In this document: one piece after another, positions 38,694 to 49,623 of the stretch
How positions within the stretch are numbered: position 1 is the first letter of the stretch
Layout of the letters: every line of letters starts with the position of its first letter
NCBI RefSeq assembly: GCF_000516515.1
Contig: NZ_KI911784.1
Coordinates: forward strand, 1,396,881 to 1,460,880
Direction: 5' to 3'
Origin: Chloroflexus sp. Y-396-1
GTDB taxonomy: Bacteria > Chloroflexota > Chloroflexia > Chloroflexales > Chloroflexaceae
DNA: 64,000 bases
The notes under the pieces: model-generated
What the model saw: only the letters and a program-made list of their open reading frames with translations
What the model was told of the DNA's origin: nothing
Database searches by the model: none
Position numbers and translations under genes: made by a program

Positions 38694-39656
38694 ATGGCAA
38701 ACCCCAATGTTATCCTGCGTCGCGATCCCAATACCGGCGCTGGCAATTTGTTGGCCTTCGCCGAATGGCTCGCCCAACCAACGTTACCCTGTCATCTGAT
38801 CGATGTGCAACTACCACCTGCTCTGCCGCCAACAACCCTCCGCTGGCTCGCACTTTTATTGCGTGAAGAACTTGCAGGAACACTCTACCAGCCGGGAAAT
38901 ACTCAATTTGTGATCGTTGCTCCTGTCAGTAACCACACTACGCAAACGATGCAGATCGAGCGTCTGCGAGCGTTGTTCCAGCGACAAATGCAACGACTCT
39001 ATCTCGACACCATACCTGTTATTCGGTGCCATTCGATTCCTATCAACAGCGATCCGGCAACAATTCTGCAATACCTCACTCCCGACAACGCCGACCCTGG
39101 CGCACTTCTCAACCGTTTGATCACGCAACTGGCAGCATTAGGCACAACCATTAACAACCAACAGCAGTTTGAGGTGGATCCAGTCTCTGGCTTACCCAAC
39201 AGCCTCGTCGCCCACAGCCGTCTCGACGATCTGATACGAATTGCGCTTGAACAAAATCAGCCGTGTAGCATATTGCTGATCAACGGTGACCATCTGCGTC
39301 GTTATAATGAACTAAGTTACGCCGCCGGCGATCAACTGATCCGCGATCTGGCAGCGACATTGCGTGAACAACTACGTCCAAGTGATATTCTGGCTCGTTG
39401 GGAAACGGGAGATCAATTTCTGGCGATACTGCCCCACACCGGCGTAAGTGGCGCGGCTGCGTTGGCTGAACGATTACGACAACGGATCATCGAGCGTTCA
39501 CAGCTCTGGCCTTTTCCCGTCACTGTCTCGATAGGGATTGCCTCCGTTCCCCAACATGCTCGCGACACTGATACTTCCCTGCGTATCGTAACCGAAGCTG
39601 TACTTCAAGCGAAAGCTGCCGGGAAAAACCGCATCGTTGTAGGTCACTCAGCATGA
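38694..39656 (+). CDS. Degenerate GGDEF-domain protein
   Basis: The 320-residue protein has an N-terminal region of about 150 residues of unknown fold and a C-terminal GGDEF domain (VDPVSGLPNSLVAHSRL … VTVSIGIASVPQHA). The active-site loop reads RWETGDQF instead of R-W/Y-GGDEF: it is one residue longer, the second-last acidic residue is glutamine, and one glycine is lost. The RxxD inhibitory site (RPSD) upstream is kept. It probably cannot make cyclic-di-GMP but might bind it or act as a regulator. No membrane segment. ATG 38694 follows CCGGGGAAA; the GTG at 38655 is less likely. Confidence 0.8.
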   Translation: MANPNVILRRDPNTGAGNLLAFAEWLAQPTLPCHLIDVQLPPALPPTTLRWLALLLREELAGTLYQPGNTQFVIVAPVSNHTTQTMQIERLRALFQRQMQRLYLDTIPVIRCHSIPINSDPATILQYLTPDNADPGALLNRLITQLAALGTTINNQQQFEVDPVSGLPNSLVAHSRLDDLIRIALEQNQPCSILLINGDHLRRYNELSYAAGDQLIRDLAATLREQLRPSDILARWETGDQFLAILPHTGVSGAAALAERLRQRIIERSQLWPFPVTVSIGIASVPQHARDTDTSLRIVTEAVLQAKAAGKNRIVVGHSA

Positions 39657-39982
39657 TTATTCGTAAGCCTGTTTGATGCCAATCTCGGCAATGAACACCG
39701 TGTTTCATCCCACCAACCGTATGTTTCAACGCACGGCATGCGATGAACGGATGGAATCGGTGCAACCTGCGGTTGGCACGATCTATCACGGTGCTGCGTG
39801 ACAGAAGTGAGATAAGGCGGGTCAGCGGTGAACTCAGACCATAAAGGCTTTTGTACCGAGACTTGTGCTAAGAACAACAGCGCATTTCACAATGAGATCA
39901 TTCGCAATGTACGGACACTGTCTGATGCAACGTGGTACAATAAAGGGAGACATGATCAGGTTACATGCATTGGTAGACACCT
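39657..39982. other. Intergenic region with extended -10 near its end
   Basis: About 325 bases, no gene supported. TGGTACAAT at 39933-39941 is the only regulatory element I can name. Confidence 0.4.
39933..39941 (+). promoter_or_regulatory. Extended -10 promoter for zinc-ribbon/TPR genes
   Basis: TGGTACAAT, identical to the box before the proA operon (14321-14329), even sharing the preceding CG. It lies 42 bases before the ATG at 39983. No clear -35. Confidence 0.5.
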
Positions 39983-40189
39983 ATGGCAATGATCTTTTAT
40001 CGAGATATGGAGTTAATCTGCCGCAGTTGTGGAGCGACCTTCATCTTCACTGCTGGCGAGCAAGAGTTCTACGCCGATAAGGGCTTTCTCAATGAACCGA
40101 CTCGTTGCCCAAAGTGTCGTAACCGTCGCGAGACTCAGCGTCGCCGTGCTGAGCCACGTGCAGAGCTAGCAGAGCTAGATGAAGAGTGA
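39983..40189 (+). CDS. Small zinc-ribbon protein
   Basis: The 68-residue product has two CxxC knuckles, CRSCGATF and CPKCRNRR, about 25 residues apart, with FTAGEQEFYADKGF between them. This is the pattern of the probable zinc-ribbon family zf-trcl, small proteins thought to bind nucleic acid or protein; the role is unknown. A basic stretch (RRETQRRRAEPRAE) and an acidic tail follow. The start could also be the third codon. Its stop overlaps the GTG of the next gene, so the two are coupled. Confidence 0.8.
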   Translation: MAMIFYRDMELICRSCGATFIFTAGEQEFYADKGFLNEPTRCPKCRNRRETQRRRAEPRAELAELDEE

Positions 40190-41661
40190 TTGACCACCGT
40201 TGGCGTCAGAACATCACCTGGGGAGCCTACGCCCTTCTGACAGTCGTTGCAATATCACTTGCACTCCGTCCTGACCCTTACGATACATTACGTCAGGCCG
40301 ATACCCTCTTTGCTGCCGGTCATTATCGTGCGGCGCTTATTACATACGCTTCGCTAACCAACACCCTCAGCGACGCTTCACTACGGCTCGGCATCGTCCT
40401 GACTGTACGCGACGAAATCGATCTGGCCCGGCGAGCCTTTGCATCTGCAATTCAATCCGGTCTGCGGCTGCGTGAATATCAGCTTGCTGTACTCTATTTA
40501 GGTTATCTGGCGATGCGCGAGGGAGAATCGGCAGCAGCATACCGTACCTGGCAGGCACTTACCAACTGTTCGCCCTCGCTCTGTGCAGTGCGCGATCTTT
40601 TATCGGCCGATGTTGATCTGAAGGAAGGTCGACTGGATCAAGCCTTCCATATCTACCGGTCAGTCGCTATCGAGCAACTACCCTCTGATTGGGCCAAATT
40701 TACCGTTGAACGCCGGACACTGCTTGCGACCTTATTCAATCCAACGAACGTATCAATCACTCCAATTCCACAATCAGCAACCTTCGCAGAACCCTTTCTC
40801 CAACCGCTGTTGCCGCCGATGGTCGGTTCAGATATACTCAACCGCGCCCTTACCCTCGATCTGGCAACCCGCCAACAACTCTTTGGTCAGTTGGCACTTG
40901 ATATGGGTTATGAACGTTTAGCGCTAGCCTTCTTTGAGCAAGTTGAACCAACCGGTGAACATGGACTGGCAGCAGCGATCTATCGTGCCTATACCCATTT
41001 ACGTCTCGGTAACCACCAAGAGGGCATTGAACAGCTTGAACAACTGGCTCATACCCACCCCGACGACGCCCGTATCGGGTCATTGCTAACCACAGCGTAT
41101 ATCTATTCTGGTGATCTGACTGCAGCAGCCAACTACCTGCAGCGCCTTCAGGCCAGCGGTCGCTCTGATCCAACCATTGCCCTGATTCAAGCTAGCTTGG
41201 CCTTCGCGCAACGTGACTTCGTCGCCGCTGCTGATGCTTATGAACAAGCCGTTATTCTTGCACCGACCAACGAACGAGCTTACTACCTGACGTTAGCTGC
41301 CCGTTTCCACCTCGACAGTGGCTTCGAGCGCTGTATCAGTGGCTTGCAGGCAGCGCAGGCGGCTGTGAGTACCGCACCAGACAATCCTGAAGCCCTCACC
41401 ATCCTAGCCGGAACGCGGTACTATTGTGGCGATCTGCCAGGTGCTCTGCAAGCTGCCGATGCTGCTCTCAAAGCCGGCGCCGGTATCGAAGCCCGTTTTT
41501 ACTACGGTCTGACCCTCAGCGCGCAAGGTAATCTAGACCAGGGCCGCGCTCATCTTGAATCTGTCGCCGATCAGGCGCCAGCCAGTGTGTGGCGACAACG
41601 GGCCGAAACAGCCCTGGAATTGATAGGAGTGAAGTTACCGGTACTGTTTCGTAATCCATAA
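40186..41661 (+). CDS. Membrane-anchored TPR-repeat protein
   Basis: The 491-residue protein has a short basic N-terminus, one membrane segment (about 12-27) and then a chain of loosely conserved TPR-like helical pairs up to the end (for example YRAALITYASLTNTLSDASLRLG, DFVAAADAYEQAVILAPTNERAYYL, DLPGALQAADAALKAGAG). It is probably an extracytoplasmic scaffold for protein interactions. The start is a GTG that overlaps the preceding stop (GTGATTGA). No enzyme domain is visible. The repeats are much more diverged than in the TPR protein at 1742. Confidence 0.75.
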   Translation: MIDHRWRQNITWGAYALLTVVAISLALRPDPYDTLRQADTLFAAGHYRAALITYASLTNTLSDASLRLGIVLTVRDEIDLARRAFASAIQSGLRLREYQLAVLYLGYLAMREGESAAAYRTWQALTNCSPSLCAVRDLLSADVDLKEGRLDQAFHIYRSVAIEQLPSDWAKFTVERRTLLATLFNPTNVSITPIPQSATFAEPFLQPLLPPMVGSDILNRALTLDLATRQQLFGQLALDMGYERLALAFFEQVEPTGEHGLAAAIYRAYTHLRLGNHQEGIEQLEQLAHTHPDDARIGSLLTTAYIYSGDLTAAANYLQRLQASGRSDPTIALIQASLAFAQRDFVAAADAYEQAVILAPTNERAYYLTLAARFHLDSGFERCISGLQAAQAAVSTAPDNPEALTILAGTRYYCGDLPGALQAADAALKAGAGIEARFYYGLTLSAQGNLDQGRAHLESVADQAPASVWRQRAETALELIGVKLPVLFRNP

Positions 41662-41971
41662 CGCAACAGCATGCTCTGGAGTACCGGTAGCGGCAGGTGC
41701 TGAAGTATTAGCGAGGAGCGGCTTCCCAACCCATCCACAGAGCACAAGGATACACTCAGCTTCTCGTTACAACATAGATTTTCAGCCACGCACGTCTTCC
41801 AGCACACCAATACTACCGCACCTTCCCCCAACCCAGTGCTTGCCTACCAGAAGAGAGCATAGGGAGACTGGCAGGAGGTTCCGCCCACTCCCCTCGCCTC
41901 TTCCGCTGCTTCTCTCACCGAGGTGTCCGGTGCGCACGGAATCCTCGACAAACCACCCTTGCCCACGCCAC
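41662..41971. other. Intergenic region before the rRNA promoter
   Basis: About 310 bases with no supported gene. A half-palindrome GAGGAGCGGCTTCCCAACCC near 41712 resembles the REP-like family. Confidence 0.4.
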
Positions 41972-42000
41972 TTGACAAACGGCGCAAGTTCCGTTATACT
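41972..42000 (+). promoter_or_regulatory. rRNA promoter
   Basis: TTGACA (41972-41977), 17-base spacer, TATACT (41995-42000). Transcription should start near 42007, about 155 bases before mature 16S. Confidence 0.85.
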
Positions 42001-42070
42001 ACCCCACGTTGCAAGCGCAACGGTCTCACCACTCCGGTAGACCCAACAAGCCATCGGGCGCGTCATCGCC

Positions 42071-42101
42071 AACTAGCGTCACCTCGTGACACTAGTTTTT
42101 T
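42071..42101 (+). terminator. Terminator-like hairpin in the rRNA leader (possible attenuator)
   Basis: CTAG-C-GTCAC pairs with GTGAC-A-CTAG around CTC, then six T at 42096-42101. It lies between the rRNA promoter and the 16S gene on the same strand. An outer stem CATCGGG (42052-42058)/CCCGATG (42108-42114) could enclose it. Confidence 0.65.
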
Positions 42102-42123
42102 GTTCCCCCCGATGCGCAATGCA

Positions 42124-42149
42124 CCTTGACAAGCAAGCGTGATCACACC
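42124..42149 (+). other. 5' arm of the 16S processing stem
   Basis: These 26 bases pair with 43689-43714 at 23 positions; the inner 17 (GCAAGCGTGATCACACC) are perfectly complementary. Such a stem enclosing 16S is the usual RNase III site. Confidence 0.8.
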
Positions 42150-42161
42150 CGCCCTCGTCCA

Positions 42162-43652
<1,491 letters not shown>

Positions 43653-43688
43653 GGGAGTTTCTCCCACACCTACCAATTGTCGAGGCGT

Positions 43689-43714
43689 GGTGTGATCACG
43701 CTTGCCTGTTCAGG
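43689..43714 (+). other. 3' arm of the 16S processing stem
   Basis: Pairs with 42124-42149 as described there, with GTGTGATCACGCTTGC as the perfect part. Confidence 0.8.
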
Positions 43715-43718
43715 TGAC

Positions 43719-43753
43719 CACCCCCAGCGATACCGCTGGGGGTGTGACTTTTT
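43719..43753 (+). terminator. Intrinsic terminator of the 16S transcript
   Basis: ACCCCCAGCG pairs with CGCTGGGGGT around ATAC (10 bp), then GTGACTTTTT. It closes the rRNA transcript about 100 bases after 16S, before any 23S could be reached. Confidence 0.88.
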
Positions 43754-43774
43754 GGAGGATATTCTTTAGTTCCT

Positions 43775-44281
43775 CTACTCACCCCAGGCACGAGCCTGTA
43801 ACGCCCAGTAGCGTCGTCCTAGGTACGCCCGTGCCAGCCGGGCTGCATGGGCAACTGCTCGTTCGGTAGCCGGGCTGAGCGCCAGATTGAGCGTTGTGTC
43901 ATAGGCCGGAATGGTTATTAGAACAGCACGAGGAACACGACCATAAAGGAGACGTGCCAGAGCTAATAACCCTGCCGGATCACTCTGATGGCTGACATTC
44001 CGTAATGGTGCAGGTTCTACCACACGCACATCAACATCGGTTCGATCTACCGCTGCATCAAGAAAGATAACGCGACGCGCCCGCGCAATCACAGATGCCA
44101 ACTCAGGCGAGAGCTGTGTCTTTGTGATCACATGCGCCCCGACGATGTGCCATTGTCGTAATCGCTCGGCCGCCGCCTGTCCGGCATAGTCGTCGCCACG
44201 CAATGGGCTGCCGTAGCCGATGACTACTCCTCGTGGCGCTACCGCTGGACATCGACGCTGGCAAATGCTTCCCATAGCCAA
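43775..44281 (-). CDS. hoxW: Hydrogenase maturation endopeptidase
   Basis: The 168-residue protein has the M52/HybD family start GVVIGYGSPLRGDDYAGQAAAERL with the metal-ligand aspartates, the ELASVIARARRVIFLDAAVD segment, and the histidine-containing block NVSHQSDPAGLLALARLLYGRVP. Such proteases check nickel insertion and cut the C-terminal peptide of the large hydrogenase subunit. The HoxH gene just upstream ends in a 24-residue extension after DPCxxCxxH, the expected substrate. Separated from hoxH by a 390-base gap carrying a palindrome, so expression may be partly independent. Start may be the first or third codon. Confidence 0.85.
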   Translation of the reverse strand: MAMGSICQRRCPAVAPRGVVIGYGSPLRGDDYAGQAAAERLRQWHIVGAHVITKTQLSPELASVIARARRVIFLDAAVDRTDVDVRVVEPAPLRNVSHQSDPAGLLALARLLYGRVPRAVLITIPAYDTTLNLALSPATERAVAHAARLARAYLGRRYWALQARAWGE

Positions 44282-44671
44282 CTCTTTCTACGATGTTCCC
44301 TTATACCGGTAGTACAATTATACCGCAAAAAGATACAACAGATGCACCCAGATGATAGCCAGAACACGACAGGCAATCATCCTGATGCCGATTGGTAGCG
44401 CACGGTGGGGTACTCTGACAGACGGAGGCAGAGACGGACGGGTGCAGCGGTGTTTCCTCATGACAGACGCACTCTGGCAGGAAGAGACGGTACGCCGTGC
44501 GCTGATAATCACCACCTCGCAGTGCCGGAGGTGCGGTTTGCGAAACGCACCTCCTCTGAAACGAGGTCGAATGTTCGGATCAGCCCTCTGCACGATAGAC
44601 AACTTGATTCAGGCAGAGACATTTAAACACTCGCTCGCCTGACCGGTTGCCGGGCACGGTATGCTTGTCGT
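44282..44671. other. Gap between hoxH and hoxW with a palindromic element
   Basis: About 390 bases. It contains the palindrome at 44527-44554 and a decayed GTGCAGCGGTG element near 44440. The short ORFs on both strands lack ribosome sites and motifs. Confidence 0.45.
44527..44554. repeat. Palindrome GGAGGTGCGGTTT / AAACGCACCTCC
   Basis: Twelve pairs with one bulged G and a GCG loop; its GGTTTGCGAAAC core matches the REP-like family. It separates hoxH from hoxW. Confidence 0.7.
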
Positions 44672-46093
44672 CTAACGACAAAGACGCCCTACCAGCTCAC
44701 CACGAGCATCGTACAACTCCACCTCCATTGCCATTTGACCAACGGCATGGGTTGAGCAACTGAGACATGGATCATAAGCACGCACACCGGCTTCAATCCG
44801 GTTGAGCATTCCTTCATCAAACCGACCGTTCTGAATATAGCTCTGCGCAATTTGGGCAACAGTGCGGTTTATGGCGAGATTGTTTTGACCGGTAGCGATG
44901 ATTAGATTGACGTGAGTAATCAACCCCTTTTCATCGACTCGATAATGATGGAAGAGGGTGCCCCGTGGCGCTTCACTTACCCCTACCGCCTCGTGACGAT
45001 TGACACCGGCATCAGCACGTAAATCCGACGAGAGTAAGTCGTCATCTTCAAGCAGAACTTCCATCCGCTCAAGCGCAGCAATAATCTCGATGAGGCGTGC
45101 GTGGTGGTAGTAGAAACTCCCTTCAATGACCGGCCCAACTGCCTGACGTAGCTCCTGTAATTCGGCATCGGCTCGCGGCGCACCCATTGTTGTACAGATG
45201 TTGATCCGCGCCAGCGGCCCGACTCGGTACATCCCTTGCGGATAGCCTAAAGCCCGAATGTACGGGAATTTCAAATAACTCCACGGTTCAGCCGCTTCAC
45301 CAATAACATCACAATAGTCAATGGGATCGAGTTCATCAACTAGAATGTTGCCACGGTGATCGATCACACGGAGCTTCCCGCCATAGTGCATCCACCGTCC
45401 ACCAGGGCCAACCATACCCAGATAGAGACTGGGAAAGACACCGAATGTTTCAATTTCACGTTGATATGTTTCGCCGAGCTGCTTGAGTCTACCGAGTGCC
45501 TGACAGGCAATGGTCAGCATGTCTGGTAGTTTTGACCGGATATGATCGCGACTCCGTTCACTCAGGCCACTGCGCACACCGCCTGGCACAGCCCAGGCCG
45601 GGTGAATCTTGCGTCCGCCTAGCAGTTCAATCACCTCTTGCCCAAACTGACGGAGCCGAATGCCATTACGTGCCAGCTCTGGATCGGCTGCAATCAGACC
45701 AAAGATGTTGCGCTGAGCCGGATCACTATCAAAACCAAGCATCAGATCGGGACCACTCAGGTGAAAGAAACTCAGCGCGTGAGATTGAATGATCTGCCCC
45801 AGATTCATCAATCGACGCAATTTCTCGGCAGCAGGTGGAATTATCACCGCGAGAATTCCATCACCGGCACGCGCTGAGGCGAGCAAGTGGCTTACCGGAC
45901 AGATACCACAGATGCGTGCCGTAATGCCCGGCATCTCCCAGAAGGGTCTGCCAATACAAAAGCGCTCGAAGCCACGAAACTCGGTGACATGAAACCGTGT
46001 TTCCGCAACATTACCGGCCTCGTCAAGATGAATACTGATTTTGGCATGGCCCTCGATGCGCGTGACCGGATCAATGAGAATACGTTGGCCCAT
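44672..46093 (-). CDS. hoxH: NAD-linked bidirectional NiFe hydrogenase, large subunit HoxH
   Basis: The 473-residue protein carries both nickel-binding motifs: RICGICP (C62, C65) and DPCLSCSTH (C443, C446). [16 protein letters not shown] and [15 protein letters not shown] are typical of the group 3 branch. The 24 residues after H449 (AVGQMAMEV…) are the peptide removed during maturation. With HoxY it forms the hydrogenase module that interconverts H2 and protons plus electrons in the cytoplasm. Co-directional with hoxEFUY, 43 bases after hoxY. Confidence 0.94.
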   Translation of the reverse strand: MGQRILIDPVTRIEGHAKISIHLDEAGNVAETRFHVTEFRGFERFCIGRPFWEMPGITARICGICPVSHLLASARAGDGILAVIIPPAAEKLRRLMNLGQIIQSHALSFFHLSGPDLMLGFDSDPAQRNIFGLIAADPELARNGIRLRQFGQEVIELLGGRKIHPAWAVPGGVRSGLSERSRDHIRSKLPDMLTIACQALGRLKQLGETYQREIETFGVFPSLYLGMVGPGGRWMHYGGKLRVIDHRGNILVDELDPIDYCDVIGEAAEPWSYLKFPYIRALGYPQGMYRVGPLARINICTTMGAPRADAELQELRQAVGPVIEGSFYYHHARLIEIIAALERMEVLLEDDDLLSSDLRADAGVNRHEAVGVSEAPRGTLFHHYRVDEKGLITHVNLIIATGQNNLAINRTVAQIAQSYIQNGRFDEGMLNRIEAGVRAYDPCLSCSTHAVGQMAMEVELYDARGELVGRLCR

Positions 46094-46136
46094 CGTTCAC
46101 TCCCTTGCTCAACGCAGTTGTAGCACCAGCGCCTGC

Positions 46137-46670
46137 TTATCCGTAGCGAATATCGGCTGGTGGTTCGCGCCCTTCTATCAGCGCTTCTAGCAGCGCACGG
46201 ATGCGTGGCGCTGAGGGCGGACAGCCCGACAGGTAATAATCTACAGGAATAACCTGGTGTACCGGCACGACTTTATCGAGCAGTATCGGGATAATGCCCG
46301 GTTCATGAGGAATCACCCCTCGTGGGTCACTGTGCTCGACATACACCTGCTGTAACACATTCCTGGCCGGGCCAAGCGGGTTACGCAGCGCTGTTACATT
46401 ACCGGTTACCGCACAATCACCGAAGGAAACGATACATTTGCTCTGACGGCGTGCCGTCTTTGCCAGCTCACGATGTTCGTCGCTGGCAATCGCACCTTCG
46501 ATGAGGGTCAGATCAACCTCTGCTGGAAAATGTTTCGCATCGGCAATAGGACTATAAACGAGATCGGCACGAGCGGCCAGCTCGATTAGCCACTCATCGA
46601 GATCGAGGAACGACATGTGGCATCCCGAACATCCGCCCAGCCAGATCGTCGCAATGCGCAAGCGGCTCAT
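46137..46670 (-). CDS. hoxY: NiFe hydrogenase small subunit HoxY
   Basis: The 177-residue protein starts [23 protein letters not shown], with C14 and C17 as the first ligands of the proximal 4Fe-4S cluster. The others are in [10 protein letters not shown] and [10 protein letters not shown]. Only the proximal cluster is encoded, as expected for cytoplasmic HoxY proteins, and there is no twin-arginine signal. It passes electrons between HoxH and the HoxU/HoxF diaphorase. The gap to hoxU is 68 bases and to hoxH 43. Confidence 0.93.
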   Translation of the reverse strand: MSRLRIATIWLGGCSGCHMSFLDLDEWLIELAARADLVYSPIADAKHFPAEVDLTLIEGAIASDEHRELAKTARRQSKCIVSFGDCAVTGNVTALRNPLGPARNVLQQVYVEHSDPRGVIPHEPGIIPILLDKVVPVHQVIPVDYYLSGCPPSAPRIRALLEALIEGREPPADIRYG

Positions 46671-46738
46671 AAGTTGCTTCCTCTCACCTGTGGCTCACCA
46701 TTGCGCCAGCACTATCTCAAACAGCAATTACGTTCTGC

Positions 46739-47446
46739 TTACCAGCGTTGCTTCCGTGCCTCAACAATCAGCGCAATCCGCTCGCTAGCATGTGGCCGTT
46801 CACCTACCGTTACCCCACGCGGGAAGATAGCCCCCGTCGGACAGGCCAGTTGACATTTGCCACAACTGGTACACGTGGTTGATGTCCCCCACGGCTGGTT
46901 CATGTCGGTGATCACCCGTGCCTGCACGCCACGACCAGCAACATCCCAGGTATGTACACCCTCAATTTCATCACAGGCGCGAACACAACGGGTACAGAGG
47001 ACGCAACGGTTATGATCAATGCCAAACCGGGGGTGCGAGATGTCAACCGGACAGTCGGGTGAAAGGTAGTCATAGCGCACGTGTTCCATGCCCACCATCA
47101 CTGCCAGCCGTTGCAATTCGCAGTTGCCACTGGCAACACAGACGGCACATACATGGTTGCGTTCGGCAAAAAGCAATTCAACAATCTGGCGCCGATAAGC
47201 TTGCAATCTTGGCGTAGAGGTGCGCACCACCATCCCCTCGCTCACCATCGTCATACAGGCTGGCTGTAACCGCCGTTGACCTTCGATCTCGACCAGACAG
47301 AGCCGACAGGCACCTACATCCGATAGGCCGTCGAGATGACAAAGAGTAGGAATAACAATCCCTGCTTCGCGAATAGCCTCTAGCAACGTCTCGCCAGGTC
47401 GGGCTGAAACCAGGTGATCATCAATCGTGAGGGTTTTAGCTGCCAT
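46739..47446 (-). CDS. hoxU: Hydrogenase diaphorase iron-sulfur subunit HoxU
   Basis: The 236-residue protein corresponds to the N-terminal part of NuoG. It has a 2Fe-2S ferredoxin domain ([20 protein letters not shown] … PAC), a His-Cys-type cluster region ([17 protein letters not shown]) and two 4Fe-4S motifs ([25 protein letters not shown]). It wires HoxF to HoxY. The ATG at 47446 lies inside the last codons of hoxF (11-base overlap), implying coupled translation; an ORF extension to 47464 is less likely. Confidence 0.93.
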   Translation of the reverse strand: MAAKTLTIDDHLVSARPGETLLEAIREAGIVIPTLCHLDGLSDVGACRLCLVEIEGQRRLQPACMTMVSEGMVVRTSTPRLQAYRRQIVELLFAERNHVCAVCVASGNCELQRLAVMVGMEHVRYDYLSPDCPVDISHPRFGIDHNRCVLCTRCVRACDEIEGVHTWDVAGRGVQARVITDMNQPWGTSTTCTSCGKCQLACPTGAIFPRGVTVGERPHASERIALIVEARKQRW

Positions 47447-49043
47447 GATCAACCTCCACGCCAATCAGTTGCTCGTATTCGTGTCGGAAGTATTGCAACG
47501 TACTTAGCACCGGATTTGGTGCTGATTGCCCTAACCCGCAGAGGCTCGTTTCGCGCATTAACTCGCACAACTCTTCTATAGTATCGAGATCGCGTGGTTG
47601 TGCCTGCCCGTTCCGTAATTTGGTCAGCAGATTGAAGAGCTGCACCGTGCCGACCCGACAGGGAATACATTTGCCGCAAGACTCATCTTTACAAAACTCG
47701 ATGTAAAAGCGAGCGACATCAACCATGTTGGTGTGCTCGTCCATGACCACCATCCCACCGGAGCCCATAATCGAACCGACAGCAGCAAGCGATTCGTAAT
47801 CAACCGGAGTATCGAACAGCTCAGCCGGAATACACCCACCTGAAGGGCCACCTGTTTGGACGGCTTTTACCGGTGTGCCATCGGGTGTGCCATCTCCAAT
47901 CTCGTAGACAATCTCGCGTAGCGTGATCCCCATCGGCACTTCGATCAAACCGGTATTGCGAATCTTGCCGGTCAACGCGAAGACCTTTGTCCCTTTACTC
48001 TTCTCAGTTCCAATCTGGCGGAACCACTCTGGGCCATTCTCAATAATGGCAGTAACATTGGCGAAGGTCTCGACATTGTTGATCAGAGTGGGCATGCCCC
48101 AGAGGCCCTTTTCGGCCGGATATGGCGGACGCGGACGCGGTTGACCGCGCCGTCCTTCAATCGAAGCGATTAAAGCCGTCTCCTCACCACAGACAAAAGC
48201 ACCAGCGCCAACCCGAATATCAACCCGAAAGTTAAAACCGCTTTCAAAAATCTGGGCGCCCAGCAAACCCAGCCGACGAGCCTGTACAATCGCTTTCTGT
48301 AATCGTTCAATCGCCAGCGGATATTCGCCACGCACGTAAATAAACCCTTGTTCAGCGCCCACCGCATACGCTGCAATCGCCATACCCTCGAGCACCAGGT
48401 GCGGATCGCTTTCTAGTACACTGCGATCCATAAATGCTCCCGGATCACCCTCGTCAGCATTACAGATCACAAACTTTCGTTCCCCAGGACTCTTTGCGAC
48501 AGTAGCCCACTTCAACCCGGTCGGATACCCGGCGCCGCCCCGTCCCCGCAGACCACTGCGCGCAATAATCTGGATGACTTCAGCCGGAGTCAACTCGTGA
48601 ATCACTGTGTAGAGCGTGCGATAGCCGCCAACCGCAATATAATCCTCAATTCGTTCAGGATTAATCCGACCGCAGTGCCGCAATACAATCGGCCGCTGGC
48701 GGGTAAAGAAGGGATGGTTCAGGTTACAGCGCAAGACATTACAAGGGCCTTGCTCAAGCGCACTTACAATCTCTTCGGCATCTGCCGGAGTCACCCGCTC
48801 GAACACTGTCCCTTCAGGTTCAATGCGCACCAGTGGGCCATGGCCGCACAGTCCCATACACCCAACCGGCGCCACCTCAACCTCGGCCAGCTTACCGGCA
48901 GCGGAAAGGACCAACTCTAACCGACGCTTAATCTCTAATGCGCCTGAAGCCTGACAACCAGCCGCAGCACAGCAGAGGATCCGCAAACGGGGACGTTGAG
49001 CTTGCTCGCGTTCAGCAATCGCCTCAAGTTCGTGGAGATCCAT
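47436..49043 (-). CDS. hoxF: Hydrogenase diaphorase flavoprotein HoxF (NAD(H)-binding)
   Basis: The 535-residue protein has an N-terminal thioredoxin-like 2Fe-2S domain ([23 protein letters not shown]), then the NuoF core with the NAD/FMN loop [30 protein letters not shown] and [18 protein letters not shown], and a C-terminal 4Fe-4S site ([12 protein letters not shown] … SLCGLG). It oxidises or reduces pyridine nucleotides for the hydrogenase. It begins three bases after the hoxE stop and overlaps hoxU. Confidence 0.95.
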   Translation of the reverse strand: MDLHELEAIAEREQAQRPRLRILCCAAAGCQASGALEIKRRLELVLSAAGKLAEVEVAPVGCMGLCGHGPLVRIEPEGTVFERVTPADAEEIVSALEQGPCNVLRCNLNHPFFTRQRPIVLRHCGRINPERIEDYIAVGGYRTLYTVIHELTPAEVIQIIARSGLRGRGGAGYPTGLKWATVAKSPGERKFVICNADEGDPGAFMDRSVLESDPHLVLEGMAIAAYAVGAEQGFIYVRGEYPLAIERLQKAIVQARRLGLLGAQIFESGFNFRVDIRVGAGAFVCGEETALIASIEGRRGQPRPRPPYPAEKGLWGMPTLINNVETFANVTAIIENGPEWFRQIGTEKSKGTKVFALTGKIRNTGLIEVPMGITLREIVYEIGDGTPDGTPVKAVQTGGPSGGCIPAELFDTPVDYESLAAVGSIMGSGGMVVMDEHTNMVDVARFYIEFCKDESCGKCIPCRVGTVQLFNLLTKLRNGQAQPRDLDTIEELCELMRETSLCGLGQSAPNPVLSTLQYFRHEYEQLIGVEVDHGS

Positions 49044-49046
49044 ACG

Positions 49047-49568
49047 CTACTCCTCACGGCCAAGCAGTTTCTGAATGCGGGCTGCCAGATCAGAACGATC
49101 AGCGTGGCCGATGACCTCACCATCAAGCACGACTGCTGGCGCAATACCGCAGGCGCCCAAACAGCGCGCTGTGAGTAAGGAAAACTTCCCATCGCTGCTA
49201 GTGTGACCAGCCTTTACACCACTGAGCGTCTCTAGTTCATGCAGCAGGTGTGCAGCACCGCGCACGTAGCAGGCCGTACCTAAACAGACCGTGCAACTAT
49301 GTTCACCCTGCGGCACAAGGGAAAAAAAGTGGTAAAACGTCGCTACTCCATAGACTCGGCTCGGTGGTAATCTGAGACGATGCGCCACTTCACTCAACAG
49401 CTCCGGTGACAGAAAGCCGTACAACTCTTGGGCTTTGTGGAGGACCTCGATCAGTGCATCGCCTTGATACTGGAAGCGTTTCATCGTCGCTTCGAGAATC
49501 TTACGGCGATTGTCACTGGCAGGGCGAACATTGCGGTCGGTAGCAGTATCGGTCGTGGGTGTCGTCAT
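49047..49568 (-). CDS. hoxE: Hydrogenase diaphorase subunit HoxE (NuoE-like)
   Basis: The 173-residue protein is a 2Fe-2S thioredoxin-like subunit: ALIEVLHKAQELYGFLSPELLSEVA, VYGVATFYHFFSL, and cluster cysteines in CTVCLGTACYVRGA and ARCLGACGIAPAVV. First gene of the hoxEFUYH operon. ATG 49568 follows GGGAGAAGTGCG; the longer in-frame ORF (49652) reads through the putative promoter. The presence of hoxE points to the pentameric cyanobacterial-type (group 3d) enzyme. Confidence 0.93.
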   Translation of the reverse strand: MTTPTTDTATDRNVRPASDNRRKILEATMKRFQYQGDALIEVLHKAQELYGFLSPELLSEVAHRLRLPPSRVYGVATFYHFFSLVPQGEHSCTVCLGTACYVRGAAHLLHELETLSGVKAGHTSSDGKFSLLTARCLGACGIAPAVVLDGEVIGHADRSDLAARIQKLLGREE

Positions 49569-49594
49569 CGCACTTCTCCCAGACTGATGAGCGA

Positions 49595-49623
49595 ATGCTA
49601 CTCTGATCCTATCCTGCTGGCAA
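49595..49623 (-). promoter_or_regulatory. Possible sigma-70 promoter of the hox operon
   Basis: On the minus strand TTGCCA (49623-49618), 17-base spacer, TAGCAT (49600-49595), about 33 bases before the hoxE ATG. Both boxes match in four or five positions. A run of T/A upstream (49630-49645) could be an UP-like element. Confidence 0.5.
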
